Shown here in pieces: positions 1 to 10,001 of a stretch of 64,000 bases of DNA. The stretch spans positions 1 through 64,000 of the forward strand of contig JAFGYB010000023.1 in the NCBI GenBank assembly GCA_016936355.1. Direction: 5' to 3'. The notes under the pieces are model-generated. The model saw nothing but the letters and a program-made list of their open reading frames with translations, made no database searches and had not been told where the DNA came from. Each line of letters starts with the position of its first letter. Positions within the stretch are counted from its first letter, which is position 1. The position numbers and the translations under genes were made by a program. Source of the stretch: Bacteroidales bacterium. GTDB taxonomy: Bacteria > Bacteroidota > Bacteroidia > Bacteroidales > F082.

Positions 1-78
1 CCTCCCAAAACCAACAATTATGAAAACCCTTTAAACAAAGCAAAATGTAATAGGAATTTACCCTTGCTTTATTCACTG

Positions 79-86
79 CAAATATA
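79..86 (-). promoter_or_regulatory. Bacteroidota -7 promoter element, divergent
   Basis: The minus strand reads TATATTTG, an exact match to the Bacteroidota -7 consensus TAnnTTTG. It would drive a gene lying to the left of the window. No part of that gene can be identified in the first 78 bases, so only the promoter is called. Confidence 0.5.
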
Positions 87-169
87 CGACAAAAATTTCA
101 TTTTGGTAGAAAAATCTTTAAAAAGATGTTAATTTTTGTTAATACAAGTATTGTAACTTGCGCTTAAAT

Positions 170-177
170 TACTTTTG
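170..177 (+). promoter_or_regulatory. -7 promoter element of the two-component operon
   Basis: TACTTTTG matches TAnnTTTG. A TTG at 151-153 lies 16 bases upstream as a possible -33 element. The element ends only four bases before the ATG at 182, so transcription would begin at or next to the start codon, giving a leaderless message. Confidence 0.6.
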
Positions 178-181
178 CAAA

Positions 182-1624
182 ATGAATAAAAAGCTTACAG
201 CACTGATCATTTCACTGGTTACGATTGCAAGTATCGGCCTTCTTTTTATCCAGGTTTACTGGATAAAAAATGCATTACAGGTCCGGCGAGCCGCTTTCAA
301 CAGGGATGTGAACCAGGCCATGACCCAGGTGATCTTCTCATTGGAAAAGTTACGCTACCAGGATTACTACCTGCAATCCAGAGAATTTTATCAGAAAAAT
401 CAAAATGCCTATGCATTGTTCGACTCCATCAATCAGGCTTTTTATTCTCACCTTACTCCAATGGTGAGTGCGGACGATATTGCCCGGTTTCTGGAAAAGA
501 GAAATCAGCTCAACCAGGCCTATCAAAAGCTTTTTAATTCATTTAGGGAAGTAAACGATACCGACTTTTTTTCTCAAAACAAGAGGGTGATTGATTCATT
601 GATTACAGCCTCACTGAACCAGAAAAACGTTAAAACTCAATACGATTACGGCATTTTTAATCCGTACAGAAATGCCATGATCTATCAAAGAACCGGCAAA
701 TTCCCAAACCAGTTGCTGAATACAAGTTTTGTTTATGATCTATCCCCTATTGGGGACAACATGCAATTTCCGCTAAAATTTCTGATCTATTTCCCAAAAG
801 AACAGTCGTTCATCATCAGTAGCTTGTACAAACTCCTTTTTGTGTCTGTCATCTTATTCGTAATCGTGATCGGATCATTTTATTTCAGTATCCACATCAT
901 TCAGAAACAGAAAAAGCTTTCTGAAATGAAAAACGATCTGATCAACAACATGACCCATGAATTCAAGACACCGATCTCAACAATTTCGCTGGCCTGTGAA
1001 GTGTTGAGTGACAAGGACATTGAAAAATCTGACACTGTCTATCAGCAATACGTCAAAATAATTGATGAAGAAAACAAACGACTCAGAACCATGTCGGAAC
1101 ATATCCTGCGATCGGCTACCATTGAGCATGGAAAACTGAAACTGAATCTGGAGTCGGTTAACCTGGCTGAGCTCATTCAAAATGCTGTAAACAGTAAAAT
1201 TTTGAGCGCACAAAATAAAGGGGGAACCATCGAACTCAATCTGGCAGGTAACAACATGATGGTATACGGTGACCGTGTTCACCTGACCAATATTTTCACC
1301 AATCTGATTGACAACGCCGTTAAATACAATTTAAAAGAGCCCCGGATTGTAGTAACCTCCAAAAATCTGAGGCAGGGAATTCTGGTGAGTGTGCAAGACA
1401 ACGGCATCGGAATCAGTAAATCAAATCAGAGAAAGATTTTTGACAAATTGTATCGCGTTCCCAGCGGAAATGTGCACAACTTCAAAGGTTTTGGACTGGG
1501 GCTTAACTATGTGAAAGCCATTGTAGAACAACACAATGGAAATATAACCGTTGAATCCGAACTGGGAAAGGGATCAATTTTTCACGTATATTTACCTAAT
1601 GAAAATTCAATAAAACATGGATAA
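182..1624 (+). CDS. Sensor histidine kinase
   Basis: A 480-residue membrane sensor kinase of a two-component system. An N-terminal membrane segment (about residues 5-25) and a second one (about 217-240) enclose a periplasmic sensor region of roughly 190 residues that I do not recognise. The HisKA H-box reads HEFKTP with phospho-accepting His259. The C-terminal HATPase domain shows the N-box (NLIDNAVKYN), G1 (DNGIGI) and G2 (GFGLGL). I chose ATG 182 over an in-frame TTG at 158 because 158 lies upstream of the -7 promoter element. The stop overlaps the response-regulator start by 8 bases, so the pair is co-transcribed and should be a cognate pair. The signal sensed is unknown. Confidence 0.93.
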   Translation: MNKKLTALIISLVTIASIGLLFIQVYWIKNALQVRRAAFNRDVNQAMTQVIFSLEKLRYQDYYLQSREFYQKNQNAYALFDSINQAFYSHLTPMVSADDIARFLEKRNQLNQAYQKLFNSFREVNDTDFFSQNKRVIDSLITASLNQKNVKTQYDYGIFNPYRNAMIYQRTGKFPNQLLNTSFVYDLSPIGDNMQFPLKFLIYFPKEQSFIISSLYKLLFVSVILFVIVIGSFYFSIHIIQKQKKLSEMKNDLINNMTHEFKTPISTISLACEVLSDKDIEKSDTVYQQYVKIIDEENKRLRTMSEHILRSATIEHGKLKLNLESVNLAELIQNAVNSKILSAQNKGGTIELNLAGNNMMVYGDRVHLTNIFTNLIDNAVKYNLKEPRIVVTSKNLRQGILVSVQDNGIGISKSNQRKIFDKLYRVPSGNVHNFKGFGLGLNYVKAIVEQHNGNITVESELGKGSIFHVYLPNENSIKHG

Positions 1625-2321
1625 GAAAATCAATTTACTGCTTGCAGAAGACGACAAAAACCTCGGAAGCATTTTAAAAACTTATCTGGAGGCAAAAGGA
1701 TTTCAGACCACACTCTGTGAAAACGGTCAGGAAGCTCTGGAAGCGTTCAAGAAACAAGAGTTTAATTTTTGTATTCTGGATGTCATGATGCCCGTTATGG
1801 ACGGTTTCACTCTGGCCAAGGAAATTCAGAAAATCGACAAAAATGTTCCCTTTCTCTTCCTTACGGCAAAATCCATTCAGGAAGACAAATTCCAGGGATT
1901 CGAACTGGGAGCCGATGATTACATTACCAAACCCTTCAGTATGGAAGAATTACTGTTGCGGTTGAAAGCCATTTTAAGAAGAAGCAATGTTTCAGAGCAC
2001 CAGCACAAAAACCACATTTACAAATTCGGCAAATATACGTTTGACTATGACCGACAGTTATTAACCCTGGGAAAAAGTCAAAACAAACTCACCTCCAAAG
2101 AAGCTGAATTGTTGCGTTTGCTGTGCGACAACCTTAACGAAGTGCTGGATCGTACTGTTGCACTGAACAAGATCTGGTACGACGACAGTTACTTCAATGC
2201 CCGGTCAATGGACGTTTACATTACCAAACTGAGGAAGTTCCTCAAAGACGACCCTGAGGTTGAACTGATCAACGTGCATGGAGTCGGCTTTAAATTGGTA
2301 GCTCCCGAAGTGGAAGAATAG
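1617..2321 (+). CDS. OmpR/PhoB-family response regulator
   Basis: A 234-residue DNA-binding response regulator. The receiver domain (about 5-118) has the acidic pocket EDD near residue 11, phospho-acceptor Asp55 in ILDVMMPVMDG, Thr83 and the conserved Lys106 in the KPF turn. The C-terminal winged-helix Trans_reg_C domain (about 130-230) ends in the usual MDVYITKLRKFL recognition region. It overlaps the kinase gene by 8 bases, implying translational coupling. Its stop codon directly abuts the stop of the convergent gene at 2322, leaving no room for a terminator. Target genes cannot be deduced. Confidence 0.95.
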   Translation: MDKKINLLLAEDDKNLGSILKTYLEAKGFQTTLCENGQEALEAFKKQEFNFCILDVMMPVMDGFTLAKEIQKIDKNVPFLFLTAKSIQEDKFQGFELGADDYITKPFSMEELLLRLKAILRRSNVSEHQHKNHIYKFGKYTFDYDRQLLTLGKSQNKLTSKEAELLRLLCDNLNEVLDRTVALNKIWYDDSYFNARSMDVYITKLRKFLKDDPEVELINVHGVGFKLVAPEVEE

Positions 2322-2714
2322 CTACACGTTCACCTGTGTAACTTTGGGCGCGCCGGCACCCCCTTGGTAAGTAGCATTGCCAAATCCAAGAATCGGGTAA
2401 AAAATGATGGAAAGAAAAATCAAGCCTACGGTAAACCCTTCGTTCTTTCCAAAGCTTTTGGATAATAAGTTGGTTACCCAAATGGAAACCACCAGGTTGG
2501 CAAACGGAATAAAATACCAGATGAGCCACCATCCGGGTTTTCCTACAATTTCGAGCAATACATAAGTGTTGTAAAAAGGGATCAGGCAGGCCCAGCCGGG
2601 TTTGCCCGCTTTTTCGTAGATACGCCACATAGCGGCGAGTAGAATTATTGCCAGAGCCAGTGATAATATCACAATGGTCCAGACAGCATCAGTACTTAAA
2701 GTATCGTTTCCCAT
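2322..2714 (-). CDS. Small membrane protein, DUF5684-like
   Basis: A 130-residue integral membrane protein with about four hydrophobic segments. It carries the motifs GKPGWACLIPFYN and GKPGWWLIWYFIPFAN seen in DUF5684-type proteins, whose biochemical role is not established to my knowledge. I chose ATG 2714 because a start at 2759 would run into the end of the CoA-transferase gene; from 2714 the gap is 10 bases. It is the last gene of the branched-chain acyl-CoA operon, so co-expression is likely, but a functional link is unproven. Confidence 0.7.
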   Translation of the reverse strand: MGNDTLSTDAVWTIVILSLALAIILLAAMWRIYEKAGKPGWACLIPFYNTYVLLEIVGKPGWWLIWYFIPFANLVVSIWVTNLLSKSFGKNEGFTVGLIFLSIIFYPILGFGNATYQGGAGAPKVTQVNV

Positions 2715-2724
2715 AATAAAAAAT

Positions 2725-3381
2725 TTAGTTAAACATCTCGGGGATTTCTCCTTCAACAATCAAAGGGGCCCCTGTTTTTTCCACAATTTCTTCCACCGAA
2801 ACTCCCGGAGCCCGCTCCAGTAACTTAAATCCTTTGGAGGTTACCTCTACAACGGCCAGATCGGTTACAATCTTCTTTACACAGGAGACTCCGGTTAAAG
2901 GGAGTGTACATTTCCTTATCAGTTTAGGATTCCCGGCACGGTCGGTGTGGGTCATGGCCACAATAATGTTTTTGGCTGATGCCACCAGATCCATGGCACC
3001 GCCCATTCCCTTGACCATCTTTCCCGGAATCTTCCAGCTGGCGATATCACCTTGTTCGGTTACTTCAAAAGCACCCAATACCGTCAGGTCGATGTGTCCT
3101 CCTCTGATCATGGCAAAGCTGGTTGCCGAATCAAAAAAGGCAGCACCATCCACATAGGTTACCGTCTGTTTTCCTGCATTGATCAGGTCCGCGTCCACAT
3201 TTTCCTTTTTCGGGAAGGGTCCGATGCCCAGCAAGCCATTTTCAGACTGAAGCACTACTTCCATGCCTTCTGGAATATAATTGGCCACCAGGGTCGGGAT
3301 GCCAATACCCAGATTCACATAAAAACCATCCTGCAATTCCTGGGCAATTCGTTTCGCTATTCCATTTTTATCTAAAGCCAT
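2725..3381 (-). CDS. scoB: 3-oxoacid CoA-transferase subunit B
   Basis: The 218-residue beta subunit of succinyl-CoA:3-ketoacid (or acetoacetate) CoA-transferase, which moves CoA between an acyl-CoA and acetoacetate. The catalytic Glu47 sits in the family motif [12 protein letters not shown], and the glycine-rich region around [12 protein letters not shown] is conserved. ATG 3381 was chosen because it leaves the usual N-terminus ([16 protein letters not shown]) and avoids overlap with subunit A, which ends at 3407. As the last enzymes of the operon, A and B would activate acetoacetate from leucine degradation to acetoacetyl-CoA. The CoA donor cannot be read from the sequence. Confidence 0.93.
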   Translation of the reverse strand: MALDKNGIAKRIAQELQDGFYVNLGIGIPTLVANYIPEGMEVVLQSENGLLGIGPFPKKENVDADLINAGKQTVTYVDGAAFFDSATSFAMIRGGHIDLTVLGAFEVTEQGDIASWKIPGKMVKGMGGAMDLVASAKNIIVAMTHTDRAGNPKLIRKCTLPLTGVSCVKKIVTDLAVVEVTSKGFKLLERAPGVSVEEIVEKTGAPLIVEGEIPEMFN

Positions 3382-3406
3382 AATTTTCAATTTTTCATGT
3401 TTAACA

Positions 3407-4099
3407 CTAATCGCTTGTTGTGGCAAATTCTATTCGTTTCTCGTAGTTCTCGCCTTGGAAAATACGCTGAACAAAAATGCCGGGTGTATGAATAGCATTC
3501 GGATCAAGCGTTCCTGCCGGAACCAGTTCTTCCACTTCGGCAATGGTAATCTTTCCGGCCATAGCCATCATGTTGTTGAAATTATTGGCTGTATGACGGT
3601 AAATCAGATTTCCGGCGGTATCGCCTTTCCAGGCTTTTACCACCGCAAAATCGGCATGCAAGGCATGTTCCATGACGTACATTTTGCCGTCAAATTCGCG
3701 CACTTCTTTTCCCTCGGCCACTTCAGTACCATATCCTGCCGGAACATAAAATGCCGGAATGCCTGCACCACCCGCACGACAACGTTCAGCCAGCGTTCCC
3801 TGTGGATTTAATTCCACTTCCAGTTCACCGGACAGCAGTTGACGCTCAAATTCGGCATTTTCTCCCACATAGGAGGAAATCATCTTTTTAATCTGATGAC
3901 GCTCCAGCAACAATCCCAAACCAAAATCATCTACGCCTGCATTATTAGAAATGCAGGTAAGTCCTGTAACACCTGCATCGTGCAAAGCCTGAATGGTTTT
4001 TTCAGGAATCCCGCACAATCCGAACCCCCCCAGCATCAAAGTCATATTGTCTTCAATTCCCTGAATGGCTTCCTGTGCATTTTTTACTACTTTATTCAT
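3407..4099 (-). CDS. scoA: 3-oxoacid CoA-transferase subunit A
   Basis: The 230-residue alpha subunit of the family I CoA-transferase that pairs with the next gene. The glycine-rich CoA-binding region [10 protein letters not shown] near residue 25-34 and the motif [16 protein letters not shown] are both clear. ATG 4099 gives the expected [12 protein letters not shown] start and a 23-base gap to the upstream dehydrogenase. Subunits A and B are separate polypeptides, as in most bacteria. Context fits conversion of acetoacetate to acetoacetyl-CoA. Confidence 0.93.
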   Translation of the reverse strand: MNKVVKNAQEAIQGIEDNMTLMLGGFGLCGIPEKTIQALHDAGVTGLTCISNNAGVDDFGLGLLLERHQIKKMISSYVGENAEFERQLLSGELEVELNPQGTLAERCRAGGAGIPAFYVPAGYGTEVAEGKEVREFDGKMYVMEHALHADFAVVKAWKGDTAGNLIYRHTANNFNNMMAMAGKITIAEVEELVPAGTLDPNAIHTPGIFVQRIFQGENYEKRIEFATTSD

Positions 4100-4122
4100 T
4101 TGTCCATTATTTGTTTTTCTAT

Positions 4123-5268
4123 TTAACAACCGATCTGACGCGAAATCACCAGTCGCTGAATTTCGGACGTTCCTTCTCCGATCTGCAACAAACGCTGATC
4201 GCGATAAAAACGCTCAATTGGATAATCTTTCATCAGTCCGTACCCTCCGTGAATCTGAACGGCTTCATCAGCTACCTCTTTAGCAATTTCCGAACAGTAC
4301 AACTTCGACATAGCTGCTTCTTTGGAATAAGAACGGCCTTCGTCTTTCAACCAACAGGCTTTGTACAACAGATTTCGGGCGAGCTCGATTTTCATGGCCA
4401 TATCGGCCAGTTTAAAAGCATTGATTTGAAATTTGGCAATTGGTTTTCCAAACTGCTTGCGTTCCTGGGCATAATTCAGTGCCATTTCGTAAGCACCCTG
4501 CGCGAGTCCCAAACCCATGGCACCAATCGACAATCGACCACCATCAAGGGTATGCAGCATGATGTGAGAACCTTCACCCACTTTTCCCAATAGGTTTTCT
4601 TCAGGAACCCGAACGTCATCAAAATACAGTTCAGAAGTATCCGACGCCCGCCACATCAGTTTTTCATGCATGGGCACCTGTTTGAATCCGGGCGTTCCAC
4701 TTTCAACAATAATTGTTGTGAATACTTTTTTCCCATTTTCTTCACCCGACACTGCCTGTACTGTACATCCTTTGGCAATATCGGAAGCCCCATTGGTAAT
4801 GAAGATTTTTGATCCGTTGATGATCCATTCCGCATCCTTCAGCACTGCCGTGGTTTTAGAGCCCCGCGAATCCGAACCAGCCCCCGGTTCAGTAAGACCA
4901 AAACTCCACAACGCTTCTCCTGTACACAGCTGAGGAAGATATTTCATACGCTGTTCTTCGGTACCGTATTCGAACAGGGGGCTGATACCCAGTGAATTAT
5001 GAGCTGCCACTGTGGCAGCCTGGGAGCCGTCGACACGGGCGAGTTCCTCCACAGCAATAATGTAAGACAACGTATCCAAACCTTGCCCACCATATTTTTG
5101 AGGCAGAGTCATCCCAAACAAGCCCAACTCTCCTATTTTTTTGGTCAGATCATAGGAAAATTCCTCCTTATCGTCCAACTCTTTTGCTACCGGTTTTATT
5201 TCTCTTTCCGCAAAATCCCTGACGGTTTCCCGGATCATTCTTTGCTCTTCATTTAAATCAAAATTCAT
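4123..5268 (-). CDS. Acyl-CoA dehydrogenase (short/branched-chain type)
   Basis: A 381-residue FAD-dependent acyl-CoA dehydrogenase that oxidises an acyl-CoA to the 2-enoyl-CoA and passes electrons to ETF. It contains the flavin/substrate signatures [14 protein letters not shown] and QIHGGYGL. The operon predicts isovaleryl-CoA as substrate. However, the C-terminal motif [15 protein letters not shown] carries Glu365 at the catalytic-base position of short- and medium-chain dehydrogenases. Classical isovaleryl-CoA dehydrogenase has a small residue there and its base elsewhere. It could therefore be a butyryl/2-methylbutyryl/isobutyryl-CoA enzyme or a convergent isovaleryl-CoA enzyme. ATG 5268 leaves 21 bases to the carboxylase gene. 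Confidence 0.9.
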   Translation of the reverse strand: MNFDLNEEQRMIRETVRDFAEREIKPVAKELDDKEEFSYDLTKKIGELGLFGMTLPQKYGGQGLDTLSYIIAVEELARVDGSQAATVAAHNSLGISPLFEYGTEEQRMKYLPQLCTGEALWSFGLTEPGAGSDSRGSKTTAVLKDAEWIINGSKIFITNGASDIAKGCTVQAVSGEENGKKVFTTIIVESGTPGFKQVPMHEKLMWRASDTSELYFDDVRVPEENLLGKVGEGSHIMLHTLDGGRLSIGAMGLGLAQGAYEMALNYAQERKQFGKPIAKFQINAFKLADMAMKIELARNLLYKACWLKDEGRSYSKEAAMSKLYCSEIAKEVADEAVQIHGGYGLMKDYPIERFYRDQRLLQIGEGTSEIQRLVISRQIGC

Positions 5269-5289
5269 CGCTTCTATCTAAATTTAATT

Positions 5290-7281
5290 TTACTCCTCTG
5301 TTTTTAATAGAACCAACTGAAGATCGGTGTCCACCCGGTCTCCTTCTTTCACATTCACCTTTTCCACAATCGCATCCTGTGTTGCCACAATGTTGTTTTC
5401 CATTTTCATGGCTTCCACCACCAGCAACAAGCTCCCACGGTGTACTTCGTCACCTTCATTTACATGAACCTTAATCACTTTTCCCGGCATGGGAGCAAAC
5501 AAACTCCCGTTACCCGAAGCATGATCACCAGCCGAATAATCTTCAAATTCGTTCAACAGATCCGTCCGGTCCAGTAAAAATGAAACGCCTTGTATCGTGA
5601 TGTAATGATGATTTTTTTCATCAACAGATAAGTAGGCTGTAAATGTCTCCTGAAAGATACTAAATTCCATCTTATACTGTGAAAATTTCACCAATGAAAG
5701 TTTTCTTGTTTTTCCGTTCAACAAAAATTCATACTCGCTGTTTTCCTGTTTTTCCAGCTCCAGTGAAATAATTTCAGTTCCCAAAGCAAATGAAAATCGG
5801 GAAACGAGGCGCCAGTATCCCATAGTTTTCCAAACATTGGAAACCTCTTTCATCCGGTGTAGGTTGAGCACATACAAGGCCAAAGCCAAAGCGGCTGTTT
5901 CTTTCCCCTTTTCACTTCTGAAAATATTGATTTCATCCACAATTTCCTGAGTGTGTTCGTCACAAAAGCCGGTGGACACCAGATTTTTCTGATAGGCCGG
6001 ATGCTGTAATAAAAACTTCAGATAGGGAATATTGGTTTTCACACCCTGCACCACATAATTTTGCAAAGAGAGGATGCTTTTCTCGATGGCTTTTTTCCGG
6101 TCCTCTCCCCACACGACCATCTTACTAATCATGGGATCAAAAAGACTTTGTACTTCAACGGCCTGATCGGTGGATGAATCCACCCGAATTCCGTCGCCAA
6201 AGGGTTCCTGATAAAAACTCATTTTTCCAGGGGCCGGCATAAACTCATTTTCTGCATCTTCAGCATAAATCCGGCATTCAATGGCGTGACCATTTTGTTT
6301 TAAGTCTTTTTGTTGCAAGCGCAGCGGTTGCCCCTGTGCCACTCTAATTTGTTCTTCCACCAAATCTACTCCGGTCACCATTTCCGTAACCGGATGCTCA
6401 ACCTGGATACGGGTATTCATTTCCAGAAAATAAAAATTCAATTTCCTGTCGACGAGAAATTCAACCGTTCCCGCACTGTTGTATCCAACAGCTTTAGCAA
6501 TGGCCACTGCCGCTTCTCCCATTTTTTTTCTGACAGCGGGAGTTAACGTCGGAGAAGGACTTTCTTCTATAATTTTCTGATAGCGTCGCTGAATGGAACA
6601 TTCCCGTTCAAAAAGATGTACCACATTGCCGTGGTGATCCCCCATCACCTGAATCTCAATGTGACGGGGTTCTTCAATATATTTTTCGATGTAGATGGCC
6701 CCATCGCCGAAGTAGTTTTTGGCTTCTCGTGAGGTGGCCTCCAGGGTTTCTTTCAGGTTCTTAGCATCGTGCAAAATTCGCATCCCTTTTCCGCCTCCTC
6801 CTGCGGCTGCTTTGATCAGGATTGGGTACTCCAGCGAAGTTGCTTTTTTTACCAGTTCTGAAGGAGTTCCCGTCACTCCCTCGGTCATAGGAACGTTCAG
6901 TTTCTTCACAAAGGCTCTTGCCTCAATTTTATTACCCATGAGTTTCATAGCGCGGGTTCCTGGACCTATGAATACGATACCGGCCCGGTCACAGGCATCC
7001 ACAAGCAAAGCGCTTTCCGACAAAAATCCATAGCCCGGATGCAAGGCATCGCAACCCGACATTAGGGCGGCCTGAACTATTTTTTCCACATTCAGATACG
7101 AATCACTCAGTTCGGCACCCCCAATGTGCAGGGCCTCATCGGCCAGTTTTGTGTGCAATGCATCCTGATCTGCATCGGAATAGATTGCCACAGTTTTGAT
7201 GCCCATCTTACGAGCCGTTTTCATGATCCGAACTGCAATTTCACCCCGATTGGCAATCAGTATTTTCTTAAATGATTTCAT
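5290..7281 (-). CDS. Methylcrotonyl-CoA carboxylase biotin-carboxylase/BCCP subunit
   Basis: The 663-residue biotin-containing alpha subunit of an acyl-CoA carboxylase. The N-terminal biotin carboxylase domains include the ATP-grasp loop GGGGKGMR (about 160-167) and EMNTRIQVEHPVTE; a middle linker region follows; the C-terminal biotinyl domain has EAMKMEN with Lys626 as biotin site. It would carboxylate biotin with ATP and bicarbonate. The partner carboxyltransferase is two genes upstream, and the intervening methylglutaconyl-CoA hydratase points to 3-methylcrotonyl-CoA. Propionyl- or geranyl-CoA remain possible from sequence alone. Confidence 0.9.
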   Translation of the reverse strand: MKSFKKILIANRGEIAVRIMKTARKMGIKTVAIYSDADQDALHTKLADEALHIGGAELSDSYLNVEKIVQAALMSGCDALHPGYGFLSESALLVDACDRAGIVFIGPGTRAMKLMGNKIEARAFVKKLNVPMTEGVTGTPSELVKKATSLEYPILIKAAAGGGGKGMRILHDAKNLKETLEATSREAKNYFGDGAIYIEKYIEEPRHIEIQVMGDHHGNVVHLFERECSIQRRYQKIIEESPSPTLTPAVRKKMGEAAVAIAKAVGYNSAGTVEFLVDRKLNFYFLEMNTRIQVEHPVTEMVTGVDLVEEQIRVAQGQPLRLQQKDLKQNGHAIECRIYAEDAENEFMPAPGKMSFYQEPFGDGIRVDSSTDQAVEVQSLFDPMISKMVVWGEDRKKAIEKSILSLQNYVVQGVKTNIPYLKFLLQHPAYQKNLVSTGFCDEHTQEIVDEINIFRSEKGKETAALALALYVLNLHRMKEVSNVWKTMGYWRLVSRFSFALGTEIISLELEKQENSEYEFLLNGKTRKLSLVKFSQYKMEFSIFQETFTAYLSVDEKNHHYITIQGVSFLLDRTDLLNEFEDYSAGDHASGNGSLFAPMPGKVIKVHVNEGDEVHRGSLLLVVEAMKMENNIVATQDAIVEKVNVKEGDRVDTDLQLVLLKTEE

Positions 7282-7316
7282 CCATTCTGTATTCTTTGAT
7301 AAGCTGTTTTTTCCAT

Positions 7317-8114
7317 TTATTGATTCCAGAATGGTTTCCTTTTTTCCAAAAAGGCTGCCATTCCTTCCTGTCCCTCCTCAGAAGCCCGCAAACGGGCGAT
7401 TAATTCGGACGTATATTGAACGGTATTCTCGTCTCCCTCTGAAGCCAGTCTTTCAATCAGTTTTTTTGTTTCTCGAACCGCATTAGGAGCTGCCGAACGA
7501 AAATGACCAATCCATTCATTAAGTCTATCATCCAGCCTGTTTTGAGAAACTATTTCATTGACCAGATTCCATCTGAGCGCTTCAGCAGTATCAAATCTTT
7601 TGCCTGACAGCATTAAAGCCCTGGCTCCGGACTCGCCAATTCGTTTCATCACAAACGGACCGATGGTTGCCGGGGAAATCCCCAGTTTCACTTCGCTAAA
7701 TGCAAATTTTGTTTCTTCTGATGCCACCACAACATCACAAGCGGCCAACAATCCATTGGCACCACCAAAAGCCACACCGTGCACCAAAGCTATGGTTGGG
7801 ACGGGACAATGATAAACGGAGGAGAAAAGATTGGCGAGCTTCTGACCGTCATTCACATTTTCTTCAAAACCATAACCCGCAATTTCTTTCATGTAATTCA
7901 AATCTGCACCGGCACAAAAACTTTTGCCCTCACCCCGCAAGACAACTGTCAATGGAAGTTTCTTAGCAACCTGTAGTGATTTAAAAATAGCTGTCAGCTC
8001 CCCGATCATTCCGGGATTCATTGCATTATGAACCTCCGGACGATTCAACCTGATTTCAAGATAGTTTTCTTTGAAGTCTAAAAGAATTGTCTGGGGTTGC
8101 TGTAGTGTGTCCAT
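7317..8114 (-). CDS. liuC: Enoyl-CoA hydratase, probable methylglutaconyl-CoA hydratase
   Basis: A 265-residue crotonase-fold enzyme. It has the oxyanion-hole region SFCAGADL, the HGVAFGGANGLLAACD segment and FSEVKLGISPATIGPFV, which closely resembles LiuC-type 3-methylglutaconyl-CoA hydratases. It would hydrate 3-methylglutaconyl-CoA to HMG-CoA. The gene is sandwiched between the two carboxylase subunit genes (11 and 35 base gaps), the classic leucine-degradation arrangement, which supports the specific call over a generic enoyl-CoA hydratase. Confidence 0.88.
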   Translation of the reverse strand: MDTLQQPQTILLDFKENYLEIRLNRPEVHNAMNPGMIGELTAIFKSLQVAKKLPLTVVLRGEGKSFCAGADLNYMKEIAGYGFEENVNDGQKLANLFSSVYHCPVPTIALVHGVAFGGANGLLAACDVVVASEETKFAFSEVKLGISPATIGPFVMKRIGESGARALMLSGKRFDTAEALRWNLVNEIVSQNRLDDRLNEWIGHFRSAAPNAVRETKKLIERLASEGDENTVQYTSELIARLRASEEGQEGMAAFLEKRKPFWNQ

Positions 8115-8125
8115 TTGTTTATTCG

Positions 8126-9733
8126 TTACATTCTGAAAATACCGTACTTCTGATCCGGGAATTTGTTGTTCAGTGACATAGCAATCCCCATGGCCAATAC
8201 TTTTCGGGTATCCACAGGATCAATAATGCCATCATCCCAAATTCGTGAAGTACTGTACAAAGCAGCTCCTTCTCTTTCGTATTTTTCCAAAATGGGTTGA
8301 CGTAATTTCTCAATTTCCTCGGGAGTCATTTCTTTTCCTTTGGCACGATACTGATCCTCTTTTACCGTGGCCAGGACGGTAGCTGCCTGTTCACCGCCCA
8401 TCACTGATATTTTGGCGTTAGGCCACATGAACAACAGTCTGGGATCATAAGCCCGGCCAGCCATTCCGTAATTTCCGGCACCAAATGAACCACCAAAAAT
8501 CACTGTAAACTTGGGCACATTGGTATTGGAAACAGCATGCACCATCTTGGCACCATCTTTGGCAATTCCTTTTCTTTCAAATTCTTTTCCTACAATAAAC
8601 CCGGTAATGTTCTGTAAAAATACCAACGGGATTTTTCGCGATGTACACAATTCAATGAAATGGGTCACCTTCAGGGCCGATTCGGAAAACAAAACCCCGT
8701 AATTGGCAATGATTCCGACCGGGAATCCCATGATCCGGGCAAAACCCGTGACTACCGTTGTAGCATATTTAGCTTTGAATTCCTGAAAACGGCTGCCGTC
8801 CACCATGCGCATGATAATTTCGCGGGGATCCACCATTTTTTTCAGATCTACCGGTACCAGACCGTATAACTCCTGGGGGTCATAAGCCGGAGGTTCAGGA
8901 AGAGCCATATCCAGAACCTGTTTTTCTTTTGCTTCCAGATGTTCAAAAATATGACGACAAATTTGTATTGCATGTTTGTCGTTTACCGCAAAATGATCGG
9001 CTACACCCGAAAGCGAAGTATGCACTTCGGCACCACCCAGCTCTTCAGCCGTCACTTCTTCACCGGTGGCGGCTTTCACCAACGGAGGACCACCCAGAAA
9101 AATTGTCCCCTGCTCCTTAACAATAATGGTTTCATCGCTCATGGCAGGCACATAAGCACCACCGGCTGTACAGGAACCCATTACAATGGAGATCTGCGGA
9201 ATACCCATTGCCGACATCCGTGCCTGGTTGTAAAAAAAGCGTCCAAAATGATTGGAATCGGGGAATACGGTATCCTGTTCAGGAAGAAAAGCGCCACCGG
9301 AATCCACCATGTAGACACAAGGCAGGTTATTTTCCATGGCTATTTGCTGGGCCCGCAAGTGTTTTTTGATGGTGAACCGCATGTAGGTGCCTCCTTTTAC
9401 AGTAGCATCATTAGCGATGATGACGGATTCTTTACCCTGAATAACACCGATACCGGTCACAATTCCGGCAGATGGAAACTCATCCTTATATTGTCCGTAG
9501 GCTGCCAGTGGTGACAGCTCCAAAAACGGAGTTCCCGGATCCACCAGCAAGTCAATGCGTTCGCGGGCCAGTAATTTTCCTCTTTTTTTGTGTCTTTCAA
9601 CAGCAGACTCTGAACCGCCAGTCGTATGTGTTCGTAAAATTTCCTTGTATTCATTCAGAATCTTAAGAAAAGTTTTGCGGTTGTTTTGAAACTCTTCCGA
9701 TTGAATGTCGATTTTGGTGGCTAATTTTTGCAA
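8126..9733 (-). CDS. Methylcrotonyl-CoA carboxylase carboxyltransferase subunit
   Basis: The 535-residue beta subunit that transfers carboxylate from biotin to the acyl-CoA. Two crotonase-like carboxyltransferase halves are visible. The first has GGARxxE-like features such as [19 protein letters not shown]; the second has [26 protein letters not shown] and [15 protein letters not shown]. The length and order match MCC-beta rather than the glutaconyl type. No ATG precedes the conserved N-terminus: upstream in-frame reading meets a TAG seven codons away, so the start must be the TTG at 9733 or another non-ATG codon. It is the first gene of the operon. Confidence 0.92.
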   Translation of the reverse strand: MQKLATKIDIQSEEFQNNRKTFLKILNEYKEILRTHTTGGSESAVERHKKRGKLLARERIDLLVDPGTPFLELSPLAAYGQYKDEFPSAGIVTGIGVIQGKESVIIANDATVKGGTYMRFTIKKHLRAQQIAMENNLPCVYMVDSGGAFLPEQDTVFPDSNHFGRFFYNQARMSAMGIPQISIVMGSCTAGGAYVPAMSDETIIVKEQGTIFLGGPPLVKAATGEEVTAEELGGAEVHTSLSGVADHFAVNDKHAIQICRHIFEHLEAKEKQVLDMALPEPPAYDPQELYGLVPVDLKKMVDPREIIMRMVDGSRFQEFKAKYATTVVTGFARIMGFPVGIIANYGVLFSESALKVTHFIELCTSRKIPLVFLQNITGFIVGKEFERKGIAKDGAKMVHAVSNTNVPKFTVIFGGSFGAGNYGMAGRAYDPRLLFMWPNAKISVMGGEQAATVLATVKEDQYRAKGKEMTPEEIEKLRQPILEKYEREGAALYSTSRIWDDGIIDPVDTRKVLAMGIAMSLNNKFPDQKYGIFRM

Positions 9734-10001
9734 TGGTTGTGAATTTAAAAACTATTTCATTGGTATTTTTACACCATTCCGGTATGCAAGTTTAAGGAAA
9801 TTTAGTCAATTTTTGCCTCTTTTCATCCCGAAAGAACTCATAAAAAGTCTTATAATTTTTTCAAAAATCAAAGAACTACCCGCTACCGGCTGACAGTCGA
9901 AGGCAGATATGTGAAATAGTAACATTCGCCGAAGCGTGAAAAAAATATTTCTATTTTAGCAGATGACAGTATATAACAGATTATCTCTTAAAAAATAGAT
10001 T

